Assembly: GCA_031551765.1 (NCBI GenBank)
Contig: JAVBNC010000101.1
Coordinates: 1 to 28,830 of the forward strand
Reading direction: 5' to 3'
From: JAVBNC01 sp031551765
GTDB lineage: Bacteria > Desulfobacterota > Desulfovibrionia > Desulfovibrionales > Desulfovibrionaceae
Length of the DNA stretch: 28,830 nucleotides
The notes beneath the pieces were generated by a model. The model did no database searches, had not been told where the DNA came from, and saw only the letters and a program-made list of their open reading frames with translations. This document shows, in pieces, positions 14,326-20,943 of the stretch. The position numbers and the translations under genes are program-made. The stretch's first letter is position 1. The number at the start of each line of letters is the position of its first letter.

Positions 14326-15156
14326 ATGACACAAGGCGTGCCGGTTATTTTGACCATCGCGGGTTCCGATTCGGGCGGCGGAGCGGGCATTCAGGCGGAC
14401 TTGAAAACCATGACCGTGCTGGGCGGCTTCGGCACCTCCGTCATCACCGCTCTGACGGCTCAGAACGGGGCGGAAGTGCGGGGCATCCACGCGCCGGATC
14501 CGGACTTTGTGCGGCTGCAGCTTGCCACGGTGCTGGAAGGCTTTCCCGTGGCGGCGGCCAAGACGGGCATGCTGTTTTCCGCGCCCATTATCGAGGCCGT
14601 GGCGGACGGGCTGGCGGGCAAGGCTTTTCCGCTGGTGGTGGACCCGGTGGCCGTGAGCCAGTCCGGGCACCGTCTGCTGGAGGAGTCCGCCGTGCAGGCG
14701 CTGACACGGCGCATTGTGCCCCTGGCGGACCTGCTCACGCCCAACAAGCCGGAAGCCGAGGCCCTGACCGGAATTGCCATTACCAGCCGCGAGACGCTGG
14801 AACAGGCGGGCCGGGCGCTGTTGGACATGGGGGCCAGGGCCGTGCTGATCAAAGGCGGCCATTTTGAGCCGGGCGATACCGTGGGCGGCGGCCCGGAAGA
14901 GCTGACGGACTGGCTGTGCCTGCCCGGGGCCTCTGCCGTGGCGTATTCCCATCCCAGGGTAGAAACGCCCAACAATCACGGCACGGGCTGCACCTTGTCC
15001 GCCGCGCTGGCTACCTTCCTGGGCCGGGGCATGGCGCTTGATGTAGCGGTGCGCGCGGCGCAGCGTTTTCTGGGGGCCGCGCTGGCCGCTTCGTTCACGC
15101 CGGGCATCGGGGCCGGGCCGCCCAACGTGGCCGCCGGGGCGCGTGCCGTGCGGTAG
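14326..15156 (+). CDS. thiD: Hydroxymethylpyrimidine/phosphomethylpyrimidine kinase ThiD
   Basis: A 276-residue ribokinase-fold enzyme that phosphorylates HMP and HMP-phosphate to HMP-pyrophosphate, the partner of thiazole phosphate in the ThiE reaction. It shows TIAGSDSGGGAGIQADLKT near the N-terminus, KTGML, VDPVAVSQSG, LTPNKPEAEALTG, VLIKGGH and the catalytic loop NNHGTGCTLSAA. A GGGGGAC ribosome site lies before the ATG. It is the last gene of the operon. The HMP-phosphate synthase thiC is not in the window, so the pyrimidine must be made from another locus or imported. Confidence 0.96.
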   Translation: MTQGVPVILTIAGSDSGGGAGIQADLKTMTVLGGFGTSVITALTAQNGAEVRGIHAPDPDFVRLQLATVLEGFPVAAAKTGMLFSAPIIEAVADGLAGKAFPLVVDPVAVSQSGHRLLEESAVQALTRRIVPLADLLTPNKPEAEALTGIAITSRETLEQAGRALLDMGARAVLIKGGHFEPGDTVGGGPEELTDWLCLPGASAVAYSHPRVETPNNHGTGCTLSAALATFLGRGMALDVAVRAAQRFLGAALAASFTPGIGAGPPNVAAGARAVR

Positions 15157-15190
15157 CGCTATTTTCGCGTAGTTCGCCTTCTGCCGCGTC

Positions 15191-15252
15191 AAAGGGCGCT
15201 TTTGCTCCAGAGATGGAAAAGTACCACTTTGGAGCAAAAGCGTCCTTTTTTT
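15191..15252. terminator. Bidirectional terminator between thiD and mgsA
   Basis: A 19-base arm at 15191-15209 pairs with 15230-15248. Eighteen positions match and the odd one can form a G-U pair. The loop is 20 bases. The right arm runs into a seven-T tract (15246-15252) and the left arm begins with AAA, so it suits thiD on the plus strand best but can also serve convergent mgsA. Confidence 0.85.
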
Positions 15253-15294
15253 GCCAGGGAGGAAGCTGAAGCTTTGGTGTCCCTCGCTCCCGGT

Positions 15295-15771
15295 TTACTT
15301 GCGCCGGAGCTCCCCGGCCGCTTCACGTTGCAGGTAGGCGGTGTAATCGTGCCGCTTGGGCTCGTAGGGGGCTTCGAACAGCGGCGAGCTGATGACGAAA
15401 TCCGCCGTGGAAGGCGTGCAGGCCACCACGGTATTGTACACGGTGCACAGCCGCACCAGCGCTTTGACGTCCACATCGTGCGGCTGGGTGGTCATGGGGT
15501 CCGTCAGAAAGATCAGGACATCTATTTTTTCTTCCGCGATCAACGCGCCCATTTGCTGGTCTCCCCCCAGGGGGCCGGACTTCAGGCGGACAATATCGGC
15601 CTTTTCACCGGGGAATTCCTTGCGGATCATCTCCATAATGAGCTTGCCCGTGGTGCCGGTACAGATGATTTTATGTCGGCAGAGAGTGAGGGCGTTATAG
15701 CGGACCCACTCCAGAAGATCTTTCTTCCGGGCATCGTGGGCGACCAGGCCGATGGTCTTTGCTTTGGACAT
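15295..15771 (-). CDS. mgsA: Methylglyoxal synthase
   Basis: A 158-residue cytosolic enzyme that converts dihydroxyacetone phosphate to methylglyoxal and phosphate, a bypass of lower glycolysis that relieves sugar-phosphate build-up. All key residues can be seen: H12 in VAHD, the SGPLGGDQQ loop with catalytic D71, D91 in FLTDP, H98 and D101 in QPHDVD, and CTPSTADFVISS near the C-terminus. The length is normal. The start at 15771 has TTGGAG about ten bases upstream. Downstream it shares a terminator with the thi operon. A possible overlapping small frame lies upstream. Confidence 0.95.
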   Translation of the reverse strand: MSKAKTIGLVAHDARKKDLLEWVRYNALTLCRHKIICTGTTGKLIMEMIRKEFPGEKADIVRLKSGPLGGDQQMGALIAEEKIDVLIFLTDPMTTQPHDVDVKALVRLCTVYNTVVACTPSTADFVISSPLFEAPYEPKRHDYTAYLQREAAGELRRK

Positions 15772-15964
15772 AGATAAACTCCAATAACAACGGGTTGGCG
15801 GTGCGAAGCCGGAACAGACGGGCCGGGCGGGCATGCAGAAAATACGCCAATAAAAGCGTGCCGGGCGCCACAGAGACGGAAGACGGTTCTAAAAAATCCA
15901 TATCGCACAATCTCAAGCCCTGTTTCAAGAAAAAAATGCTCTGTGTCTCCACACGGTACTCCAT
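15695..15964 (-). CDS. Possible small protein overlapping the start of mgsA
   Basis: A minus-strand frame from ATG 15964 (or 16033) to a stop at 15695 gives 89 (or 112) residues and overlaps the first 77 bases of mgsA out of frame. The part before mgsA reads like a protein, with hydrophobic strands such as SVAPGTLLLAYF and LLLEFIYV. By hand count about two thirds of its third positions are G or C, while the local DNA is only a little over half G+C. There is no good ribosome site and I recognise no family. It may be chance. Confidence 0.2.
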   Translation of the reverse strand: MEYRVETQSIFFLKQGLRLCDMDFLEPSSVSVAPGTLLLAYFLHARPARLFRLRTANPLLLEFIYVQSKDHRPGRPRCPEERSSGVGPL

Positions 15965-16184
15965 AACCAGCGCGGGTACTCGCCATGTGAATTTTCGTCT
16001 TGTATACAATTTTTTCCGTATGGGAAACTCCATGATGTTCTAAAAAGCTATGTACATGTAATGATCTCTGTGTTATTTACAAGATAACGGCAGACTTCTC
16101 TTTGCCGTTTGGGATTGCGCTTTTTAAACCGTTGGCAAGGGCGCAATCCGTGTAGGCAATAACGCTTTGTCAATGAGGTGAGTA
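15772..16184. other. AT-rich intergenic region between divergent mgsA and mucR-like genes
   Basis: The composition is clearly lower in G+C than the flanks. It holds a palindrome, TTGTATACAA (16000-16009), a TACATGTA palindrome near 16053, and two strong hairpins close to the regulator (annotated separately). AT-rich DNA of this kind is typical of MucR/Ros binding regions, so autoregulation is plausible. I found no convincing -35/-10 pair for either gene. Confidence 0.4.
16086..16149 (+). promoter_or_regulatory. Two stacked hairpins in the leader of the MucR-like gene
   Basis: AACGGCA (16086-16092) pairs perfectly with TGCCGTT (16103-16109). GGATTGCGC (16112-16120) pairs perfectly with GCGCAATCC (16141-16149) across 20 bases. 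They are two bases apart and end about 35 bases before the start codon. As RNA they would form a structured leader; as DNA they could be operator half-sites. Confidence 0.45.
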
Positions 16185-16583
16185 ATGGACGACTATTTGA
16201 AGGAAGCCCTTGAAATTGTTAAAGCCCAGGCAAAAGTACGAACCATGTCCGAAGAGGAAATTATTACCATGGTTCAGAAATTGGCTGAAGGCATCCGCGG
16301 CGTATGCGGCGGGGATGCCATGGCTGAAGAAGGGCAGGTTCAGGCCGTGCCAGTGCGCAAGGCCATTAAGGAGCAGTCCATCGTATGTTTGGAGTGTGGT
16401 AAGTCTTTTAAAATTTTGACCAAAAAACACCTAGCCTCCCACGGGCTGGAGCCGGACGGCTACAGGGAAAAGTGGGGGTTCAAGCGTGGCATGCCGCTGG
16501 TGTGCAAGGCGCTGCAGCGCGAACGCCGCAAGAAGATGAAGAGCATGAAGCTTTGGGAAAAGCGCCGGAAGACCCCGGTATAG
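16185..16583 (+). CDS. MucR/Ros family zinc-finger transcriptional regulator
   Basis: A 132-residue DNA-binding regulator. The zinc finger has C68 and C71 in CLECGK followed by H82 and H86 in KHLASH, the C-x2-C-x10-H-x3-H spacing of prokaryotic Ros/MucR proteins. The family tail follows: GLEPDGYREKWG (87-98), then a very basic end with RERRKKMKSMK. The N-terminal 50 residues are helical and acidic, the region used for oligomerisation in this family. The start has an excellent GAGGTGAG. Family members bind AT-rich DNA and often silence surface and motility genes. A strong terminator follows, so it is a single-gene unit. Targets here are unknown. Confidence 0.9.
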   Translation: MDDYLKEALEIVKAQAKVRTMSEEEIITMVQKLAEGIRGVCGGDAMAEEGQVQAVPVRKAIKEQSIVCLECGKSFKILTKKHLASHGLEPDGYREKWGFKRGMPLVCKALQRERRKKMKSMKLWEKRRKTPV

Positions 16584-16630
16584 GCCGCGCGTATGCAGCG
16601 CATGCGAGCGAGCGGTCGCCCGTATGTATG

Positions 16631-16661
16631 AAAGCCCGGCCCGGGGGGGCCGGGCTTTTTT
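16631..16661 (+). terminator. Terminator of the MucR-like gene
   Basis: AAAGCCCGGCCC (16631-16642) pairs perfectly with GGGCCGGGCTTT (16647-16658) across a GGGG loop and ends in six Ts (16656-16661). Confidence 0.92.
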
Positions 16662-16681
16662 GCGCCCATTATTTGGGGGGA

Positions 16682-17224
16682 TCAGGGTTCCGCCAGCCAG
16701 CGGGCAATGGAGCGGGCGAGAAGTTCCGGGGGGCCGTCGCCGCCGGCAAAGGTGGCAGTGGCCGCCTTGCGGTACAGCTCCTGGCGTTCCAGAAACAGGT
16801 CCTCCACGGTTTGTCCCGGCGCTATGGCCAGGCCCCGGTTGGGCTTGCGCGCGATACGCCGCAAAATGATGGGCAGCGGCACGTCAATGTAGAGCAGCGG
16901 CCCCAGGGTGGCCAGGTAGTCCACGGCTTCCTGGCGGTAGACCACGCTCCCGCCCGTGGACAGGATGCTGCGGCGCACGTTCAGGCCGCGAATGACCGCG
17001 GATTCCATGTCCAGAAACTGCTCTTTGCCAAGGGTGGTGGACAAGGTTTGCAGTTTGGTGCCGTAATAGGCTTCAATTACATGGTCGGTATCCATATGCG
17101 GCCAGTCGATAAGCGCGGAAAGCTCACGGCCTATGGTCGTTTTTCCGGCCGCGGCCATGCCGATAAGGCAGATGCAGCCGTGGGGCGCTACTTTGTCGGG
17201 GTGGGGCATGAAGGGTTCAGACAT
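16682..17224 (-). CDS. Shikimate-kinase-like P-loop kinase with altered substrate residues
   Basis: A 180-residue cytosolic kinase of the shikimate kinase fold. The P-loop is GMAAAGKTT (22-30), the Asp pair is DTD (45-47), and an ERQELY segment (146-151) and a lid-like RKPNRGL (126-132) follow. The usual shikimate contacts differ: the Arg of the FR..E motif is Leu71 (QFLDME), and the GGG loop is TGGS (90-93). Shikimate kinase is therefore doubtful; a kinase for another small hydroxy compound, such as homoserine, is possible. The start is uncertain: ATG 17224 gives the shortest sensible N-terminus but has no clear ribosome site, and ATG 17209 is an alternative. No aromatic pathway genes are adjacent. 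Confidence 0.75.
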   Translation of the reverse strand: MSEPFMPHPDKVAPHGCICLIGMAAAGKTTIGRELSALIDWPHMDTDHVIEAYYGTKLQTLSTTLGKEQFLDMESAVIRGLNVRRSILSTGGSVVYRQEAVDYLATLGPLLYIDVPLPIILRRIARKPNRGLAIAPGQTVEDLFLERQELYRKAATATFAGGDGPPELLARSIARWLAEP

Positions 17225-17380
17225 GGTGCACGGCTGTCTCTGAGACGAATGTTGTTCCCCGCATATCCGCGCTGCTGGGCCGGGGAGGGTTGTGTGAAAG
17301 GCGCTTTGGTACCCGGTTCTTGTAGGCAGGGCGGGCCGCCCTGTCAATAAAGAGTCGCGTGGGGCAAGGGGTAGGCCATG

Positions 17381-17406
17381 AAAAAGGCCCGCTTTGGGCG
17401 GGCCTT
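17381..17406 (-). terminator. Terminator of rplM-rpsI
   Basis: On the minus strand, AAGGCCCGC (17406-17398) pairs with GCGGGCCTT (17392-17384) across a five-base loop and continues into five Ts (17385-17381). It lies 24 bases past the rpsI stop. Confidence 0.9.
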
Positions 17407-17429
17407 GAATGATCCGGAAAGACGCCGAA

Positions 17430-17822
17430 TTAACGCTTGGAGTATTGGTACCGGGCGCGGGCAGCGCGCAGGCCGTACTTTTTACGTTCCTTTTTGCGGG
17501 CGTCGCGGGTGAGAAGACCCGCTTTCTTGAGCACACCGCGCAAAGAGGCGTCCACGCCGAGCAGGGCGCGGGAAATGCCGTGGCGCACGGCTTCCGCCTG
17601 GCCGGTCACGCCGCCGCCGCGCACAAGCACCTTCACATCCAGCTTTTCCGTGAGCTTGCTCAGCACCAGGGGCTGGCGGATGATCATCTGCAGCGACTTG
17701 CGGGGGAAATAATTTTCAAAGGTGCGGCCGTTAATTTCAATGGAGCCGCTGCCAGCGTACACACGGGTGCGGGCGGTGGCGTTTTTGCGACGGCCCGTGC
17801 CGTAGTTGAATTCGGTAGCCAT
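17430..17822 (-). CDS. rpsI: 30S ribosomal protein S9
   Basis: A 130-residue small-subunit protein whose basic C-terminal tail reaches the P-site tRNA. It has the family opening YGTGRRKNATARTRVYAGSG, the KVLVRGGGVTGQAEAVRHG segment, and the ending in ARYQYSKR. The start at ATG 17822 is preceded by TGGAGA; a second ATG four codons upstream is not needed. It follows rplM by 18 bases, the conserved pairing found across bacteria. Confidence 0.98.
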   Translation of the reverse strand: MATEFNYGTGRRKNATARTRVYAGSGSIEINGRTFENYFPRKSLQMIIRQPLVLSKLTEKLDVKVLVRGGGVTGQAEAVRHGISRALLGVDASLRGVLKKAGLLTRDARKKERKKYGLRAARARYQYSKR

Positions 17823-17840
17823 AATAATCTCCACTAGGCC

Positions 17841-18269
17841 TTAAAAAGAAAGAGGGGTGGGTTTCTGCGCCGTGTGCGGGTGTTCCGTGCCGGCGTAAAC
17901 CTTCAGTTTCTTCAAGAGAGCCCTGCCCAGGCGGTTGCCCGGCAGCATTCCTTTCACGGCCTTCATCAGCACTTCGGAGGGCTTTTTCTGCAGCATGTCC
18001 CCAAGGCTGGTTTCTTTAAGGCCGCCCACATAGCCCGTGTGGCGGTAGTATTTTTTCTTGGCGACCTTGTTGCCGGTCACCGCGATTTTTTCACAGTTGA
18101 CAACGACAATGAAGTCTCCGTTGTCCACATGCGGGGCGAATTCGGGTTTGTGCTTGCCGCGCAGGCGGTGCGCCAGTTGCGCGGCCAGGCGGCCCAGAAT
18201 CTGGCCGTCGGCATCCACCACGAACCACTGGCGGTCGATATGCTCCGGCTTGGGGCTGAACGTCTTCAT
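17841..18269 (-). CDS. rplM: 50S ribosomal protein L13
   Basis: A 142-residue large-subunit assembly protein of normal length. Diagnostic parts include the opening KTFSPKPEHIDRQWFVVDA, LGRLAAQLAHRLRGKHKP, the DFIVVVNCEKIAVTGNK strand pair, and MLPGNRLGRALLKKLKVYAG. AAGGAGAC lies before the ATG. It is the first gene of the rplM-rpsI operon. The leader runs about 35 bases from a promoter with a perfect -35. Confidence 0.98.
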   Translation of the reverse strand: MKTFSPKPEHIDRQWFVVDADGQILGRLAAQLAHRLRGKHKPEFAPHVDNGDFIVVVNCEKIAVTGNKVAKKKYYRHTGYVGGLKETSLGDMLQKKPSEVLMKAVKGMLPGNRLGRALLKKLKVYAGTEHPHTAQKPTPLSF

Positions 18270-18307
18270 TGCAGAGGTCTCCTTAACATCACGCTCGAAA
18301 GATGATC

Positions 18308-18336
18308 TGTTTATGCGTTTGGCCTTTTCCTGTCAA
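18308..18336 (-). promoter_or_regulatory. Promoter of rplM-rpsI
   Basis: On the minus strand a perfect -35 TTGACA (18336-18331) is followed, after 17 bases, by TAAACA (18313-18308) as a weaker -10. The adjacent 12-base palindrome CTTTTCGAAAAG (18360-18371) lies between this promoter and the divergent HD-domain gene and could be an operator for either. Confidence 0.55.
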
Positions 18337-18426
18337 CCAAAAAGAGGAGAAAAGCGCGTCTTTTCGAAAAGTCCGCAACAGGGTATGGTTCACCTTATTT
18401 CACTCAGTCGACGAACGGGGACCGTT

Positions 18427-19671
18427 ATGGCGAACATACGCAAGGGCCTTTTGCAATTCATTTTTTCCGGCGCGTACATGAAACGCTGGAACGACAAGCT
18501 CCGGCCCATGGAGCTTATGGAAGTGGACAAGCAGGCGCACAAAATGATCGTGGCCTGGGTGCTCTGCCAGTTGAACACGCCCGGCGCTTCCGAAGCCGAA
18601 CGCCTGGCCTTGGAGCAGGAGGTGGCGGAAGGCGGCATTTTTGACTATTTTTTCCGCCTGGTCATTACGGATATTAAGCCGCCGGTATTCTACCGCATCA
18701 AGCAGAACCCGGACCACTACCGCCAACTGGCCGCCTGGGTTTTGAAGGAACTTGAGCCGCACGTCAAGCCTGTGGACGAAGGTTTCTGGACCCGTCTGAC
18801 CGCCTATGCCGAGCACCTGGGCCGCCCGGGCAAAGCTTCGGATATTCTGGACGCCGCCCATCAGTTCGCCAGCTACTGGGAATTCAAGCTGCTGAAACCG
18901 CTGAACAGCTTTGACCTGGAACTGCCGGAAATAGAGGAGAGCTTTCAACACAGGATCCGCTCCCACGCCGCGCTCGCCGGCGTGCCCGCTTTACTGGGGG
19001 AGGCGGGAGATTCCATCATCTACAAGCTCTCCAACCTCTGCGGCCAGTTGCGTTTTCAAAAGCGTTGGTCCCAGACGCCGCGCATCCCGGAAACCTCGGT
19101 CATGGGGCACATGTTCATTGTGGCCTGCTACGCCTATTTTTGCAGTCTGGCCGTGGGCGCGTGCACGGCGCGCCGGGTGAACAACTTTTTCGCGGGCCTC
19201 TTGCACGACCTGCCGGAGGTACTGACCAGGGACATCATTTTTCCGGTGAAAAAGTCCGTGGGCGGCCTGGACGCGCTGATCAAAGCGTACGAGGAAGAGG
19301 AACTGCAACGGCGCATCCTCTCGCCGCTGCGGGCGGAAGGGTTCGAAGCGGTGGCGGATCGGCTGGAATATTTCCTGGGCCTGGCCGTGGGCTCGGAATT
19401 CAAGGCCTGCGTGCGCGCGAACGGCGCGGTCCGCGAGGTGGAATTCAACGAGCTGCAGACCATCTATAATGATGACGCCTTTGACCCCAAAGACGGCAGG
19501 CTGCTGAAACTCTGCGACGGCCTGGCCGCCTTTCTGGAGGCTTATACCGCCGTGCGCAACGGCATTGCCTCGGACCAACTGCAGCAGGCCATTTGGCGCC
19601 TGCGCTACGACAACCGGCATGAGGAACTTGGGCCGCTGCACGTGGGCGCGTTGTTCAACGACTTTGATTGA
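18427..19671 (+). CDS. Tandem HD-domain protein, YfbR-like (first HD degenerate)
   Basis: A 414-residue cytosolic protein. The C-terminal domain (about 205-405) is HD-type and resembles YfbR 5'-deoxynucleotidases: metal ligands H228 (MGHMF), H260-D261 (LLHDLPEVLTRDIIFPVKK) and D364 (KLCDG). The N-terminal part (about 10-200) appears to be a duplicate: KRW at 19-21 matches 212-214, AHKMIVA (37-43) matches GHMFIVA (227-233), and the RLVITDIKPPV segment (77-87) matches EVLTRDIIFPV (264-274). Its HD pair is replaced by Asp73-Tyr74, so only the second domain should bind metal. The start at 18427 has GGGGA six bases upstream; the frame is open further back, across the rplM start on the other strand. 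The substrate is unknown; a nucleoside monophosphate is the family-based guess. Confidence 0.85.
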   Translation: MANIRKGLLQFIFSGAYMKRWNDKLRPMELMEVDKQAHKMIVAWVLCQLNTPGASEAERLALEQEVAEGGIFDYFFRLVITDIKPPVFYRIKQNPDHYRQLAAWVLKELEPHVKPVDEGFWTRLTAYAEHLGRPGKASDILDAAHQFASYWEFKLLKPLNSFDLELPEIEESFQHRIRSHAALAGVPALLGEAGDSIIYKLSNLCGQLRFQKRWSQTPRIPETSVMGHMFIVACYAYFCSLAVGACTARRVNNFFAGLLHDLPEVLTRDIIFPVKKSVGGLDALIKAYEEEELQRRILSPLRAEGFEAVADRLEYFLGLAVGSEFKACVRANGAVREVEFNELQTIYNDDAFDPKDGRLLKLCDGLAAFLEAYTAVRNGIASDQLQQAIWRLRYDNRHEELGPLHVGALFNDFD

Positions 19672-19761
19672 AGAAAAATCCCGGCGTAAAAATAATGCGT
19701 TCATTTGGCGTGAAATGTGGTGTATGCTGGTTCCCTCTCTACAAAAAACAAGGAGCCAGCT

Positions 19762-20328
19762 ATGTCGGATATCATCATTGTTTCCCACTCGGGTTACGGG
19801 CACACTCAAAAACAGGCCGACGCCGTTCTTGAAGGCGTTAAAAGCGTGCCCGGCGTCAGCGTGAAGACCGTCAACATAGACAAGGACGGCAACGTGCCGG
19901 ATACCGCTTGGGACGAACTGGCGGCGGCCAAAGGTATCATCTTCGGCGCGCCTACGTATATGGGCGGGCCGAGCTGGCAGTTCAAAAAGTTCGCGGACGC
20001 TTCCTCCAAACCCTGGGCCGCCGGGGCCTGGCAGGATAAAATCGCCGCCGGGTTCACCAACTCCGGGTCCATCAACGGGGACAAACACTCCAGCATCGCT
20101 TATATGATAACCCTGGCCATGCAGCACGGCATGCTCTGGGCCGGCACGGGCATGAAGCCCGCCAATGTGCTGGCTTCCCAGCGCAACGATGTGAATTGGT
20201 TAGGGGCTTTTTCCGGCCTGATGGCCCAGTCGCCGGTGGACGGCAGCCCGGAGCAGGGGCCTTTGCCCGGCGACTTGGAAACCGCGCGGCTTTTCGGTAA
20301 ACGCATAGCGGAGCTTGTGAGCCGCTGA
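19762..20328 (+). CDS. Flavodoxin-like FMN-dependent oxidoreductase (WrbA/NAD(P)H:quinone type)
   Basis: A 188-residue flavodoxin-fold protein. The FMN phosphate loop is SHSGYGHTQKQAD (8-20), and the flavin-contacting loops are FGAPTYMGGPSWQFKKF (about 56-72) and the TNSGSINGDKHSS stretch. This matches the WrbA/flavodoxin family that reduces quinones by two electrons or carries electrons. AAGGAG sits nine bases before ATG 19762, which settles the start. The gene is followed by its own terminator and preceded by 90 bases without a clear promoter. The exact donor and acceptor cannot be told from sequence. Confidence 0.85.
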   Translation: MSDIIIVSHSGYGHTQKQADAVLEGVKSVPGVSVKTVNIDKDGNVPDTAWDELAAAKGIIFGAPTYMGGPSWQFKKFADASSKPWAAGAWQDKIAAGFTNSGSINGDKHSSIAYMITLAMQHGMLWAGTGMKPANVLASQRNDVNWLGAFSGLMAQSPVDGSPEQGPLPGDLETARLFGKRIAELVSR

Positions 20329-20360
20329 GCTTACGTGTAAGGTTTCGCATATGCCTGCGT

Positions 20361-20397
20361 AAGCCGCCCCGTCTGGGCACGCCGGGGCGGCTTTTTT
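20361..20397 (+). terminator. Terminator of the flavodoxin-like gene
   Basis: AAGCCGCCCC (20361-20370) pairs perfectly with GGGGCGGCTT (20384-20393) across a 13-base loop and ends in six Ts (20392-20397). Confidence 0.92.
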
Positions 20398-20435
20398 GTC
20401 ACTTCCGCGCGCCGCGCGAAATAAGGAGGTCCGGT

Positions 20436-20711
20436 ATGCAGAATGTGCCTGTCACCATCGAAGTTGTGGCCATAGAGGGCGGAAAGGCCAAGTGTAAAGG
20501 CGGCGCCCGCACCTGCATGGGCCAGAAGGCCACAGTTCATGTTCTGACCCCGGAAGGCCTTTGCGCTAGGGCCTTTGCTGTGCTGTACCCCTATATTCTG
20601 GCCATGCGCTTTGCAGAAAAGACCATGTTCGAACGCCAGGGGCCTTATGTCGACATCGTCTGCCCGGACGGGGATGTGACGTTTCGCCTGACCCGGAAGC
20701 AGAAAGAGTGA
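20436..20711 (+). CDS. TIGR04076-type small protein of unknown function
   Basis: A 91-residue protein resembling the TIGR04076 family: an opening VTIEVVAIEG strand, a cysteine-containing loop (KCKGGARTCMG, about 18-28), the hallmark PEGLCARAFAVLYPYILAMRF (39-59) and a closing VDIVCPDGDVTFRL. Four cysteines (C20, C27, C43, C76) could bind metal or form redox pairs. The family has no assigned function and is common in anaerobes. The ribosome site AAGGAGGT is excellent. It has its own space between a terminator and the carboxypeptidase gene. Confidence 0.75.
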   Translation: MQNVPVTIEVVAIEGGKAKCKGGARTCMGQKATVHVLTPEGLCARAFAVLYPYILAMRFAEKTMFERQGPYVDIVCPDGDVTFRLTRKQKE

Positions 20712-20943
20712 GTCTTGCCGTTGATTGAATGGGATAAAAATATCAGGTGTAATATTTTCTGAATAGTTTTCTTCCGCTTATCTGTCTGATAAAAAAGTAA
20801 TTCTTTTGTATTTTCGGGTAGATAGTCTTTTCCCGTGCATTGACAGCTTGGGCCGTCTATGGAATCGTCCTGGCATTGTGACGGCGGAAGCCGCCTTTGG
20901 GCCGCCGCCCGGTGTATCCACGCACTTTTTCCGGGAGAAACGC

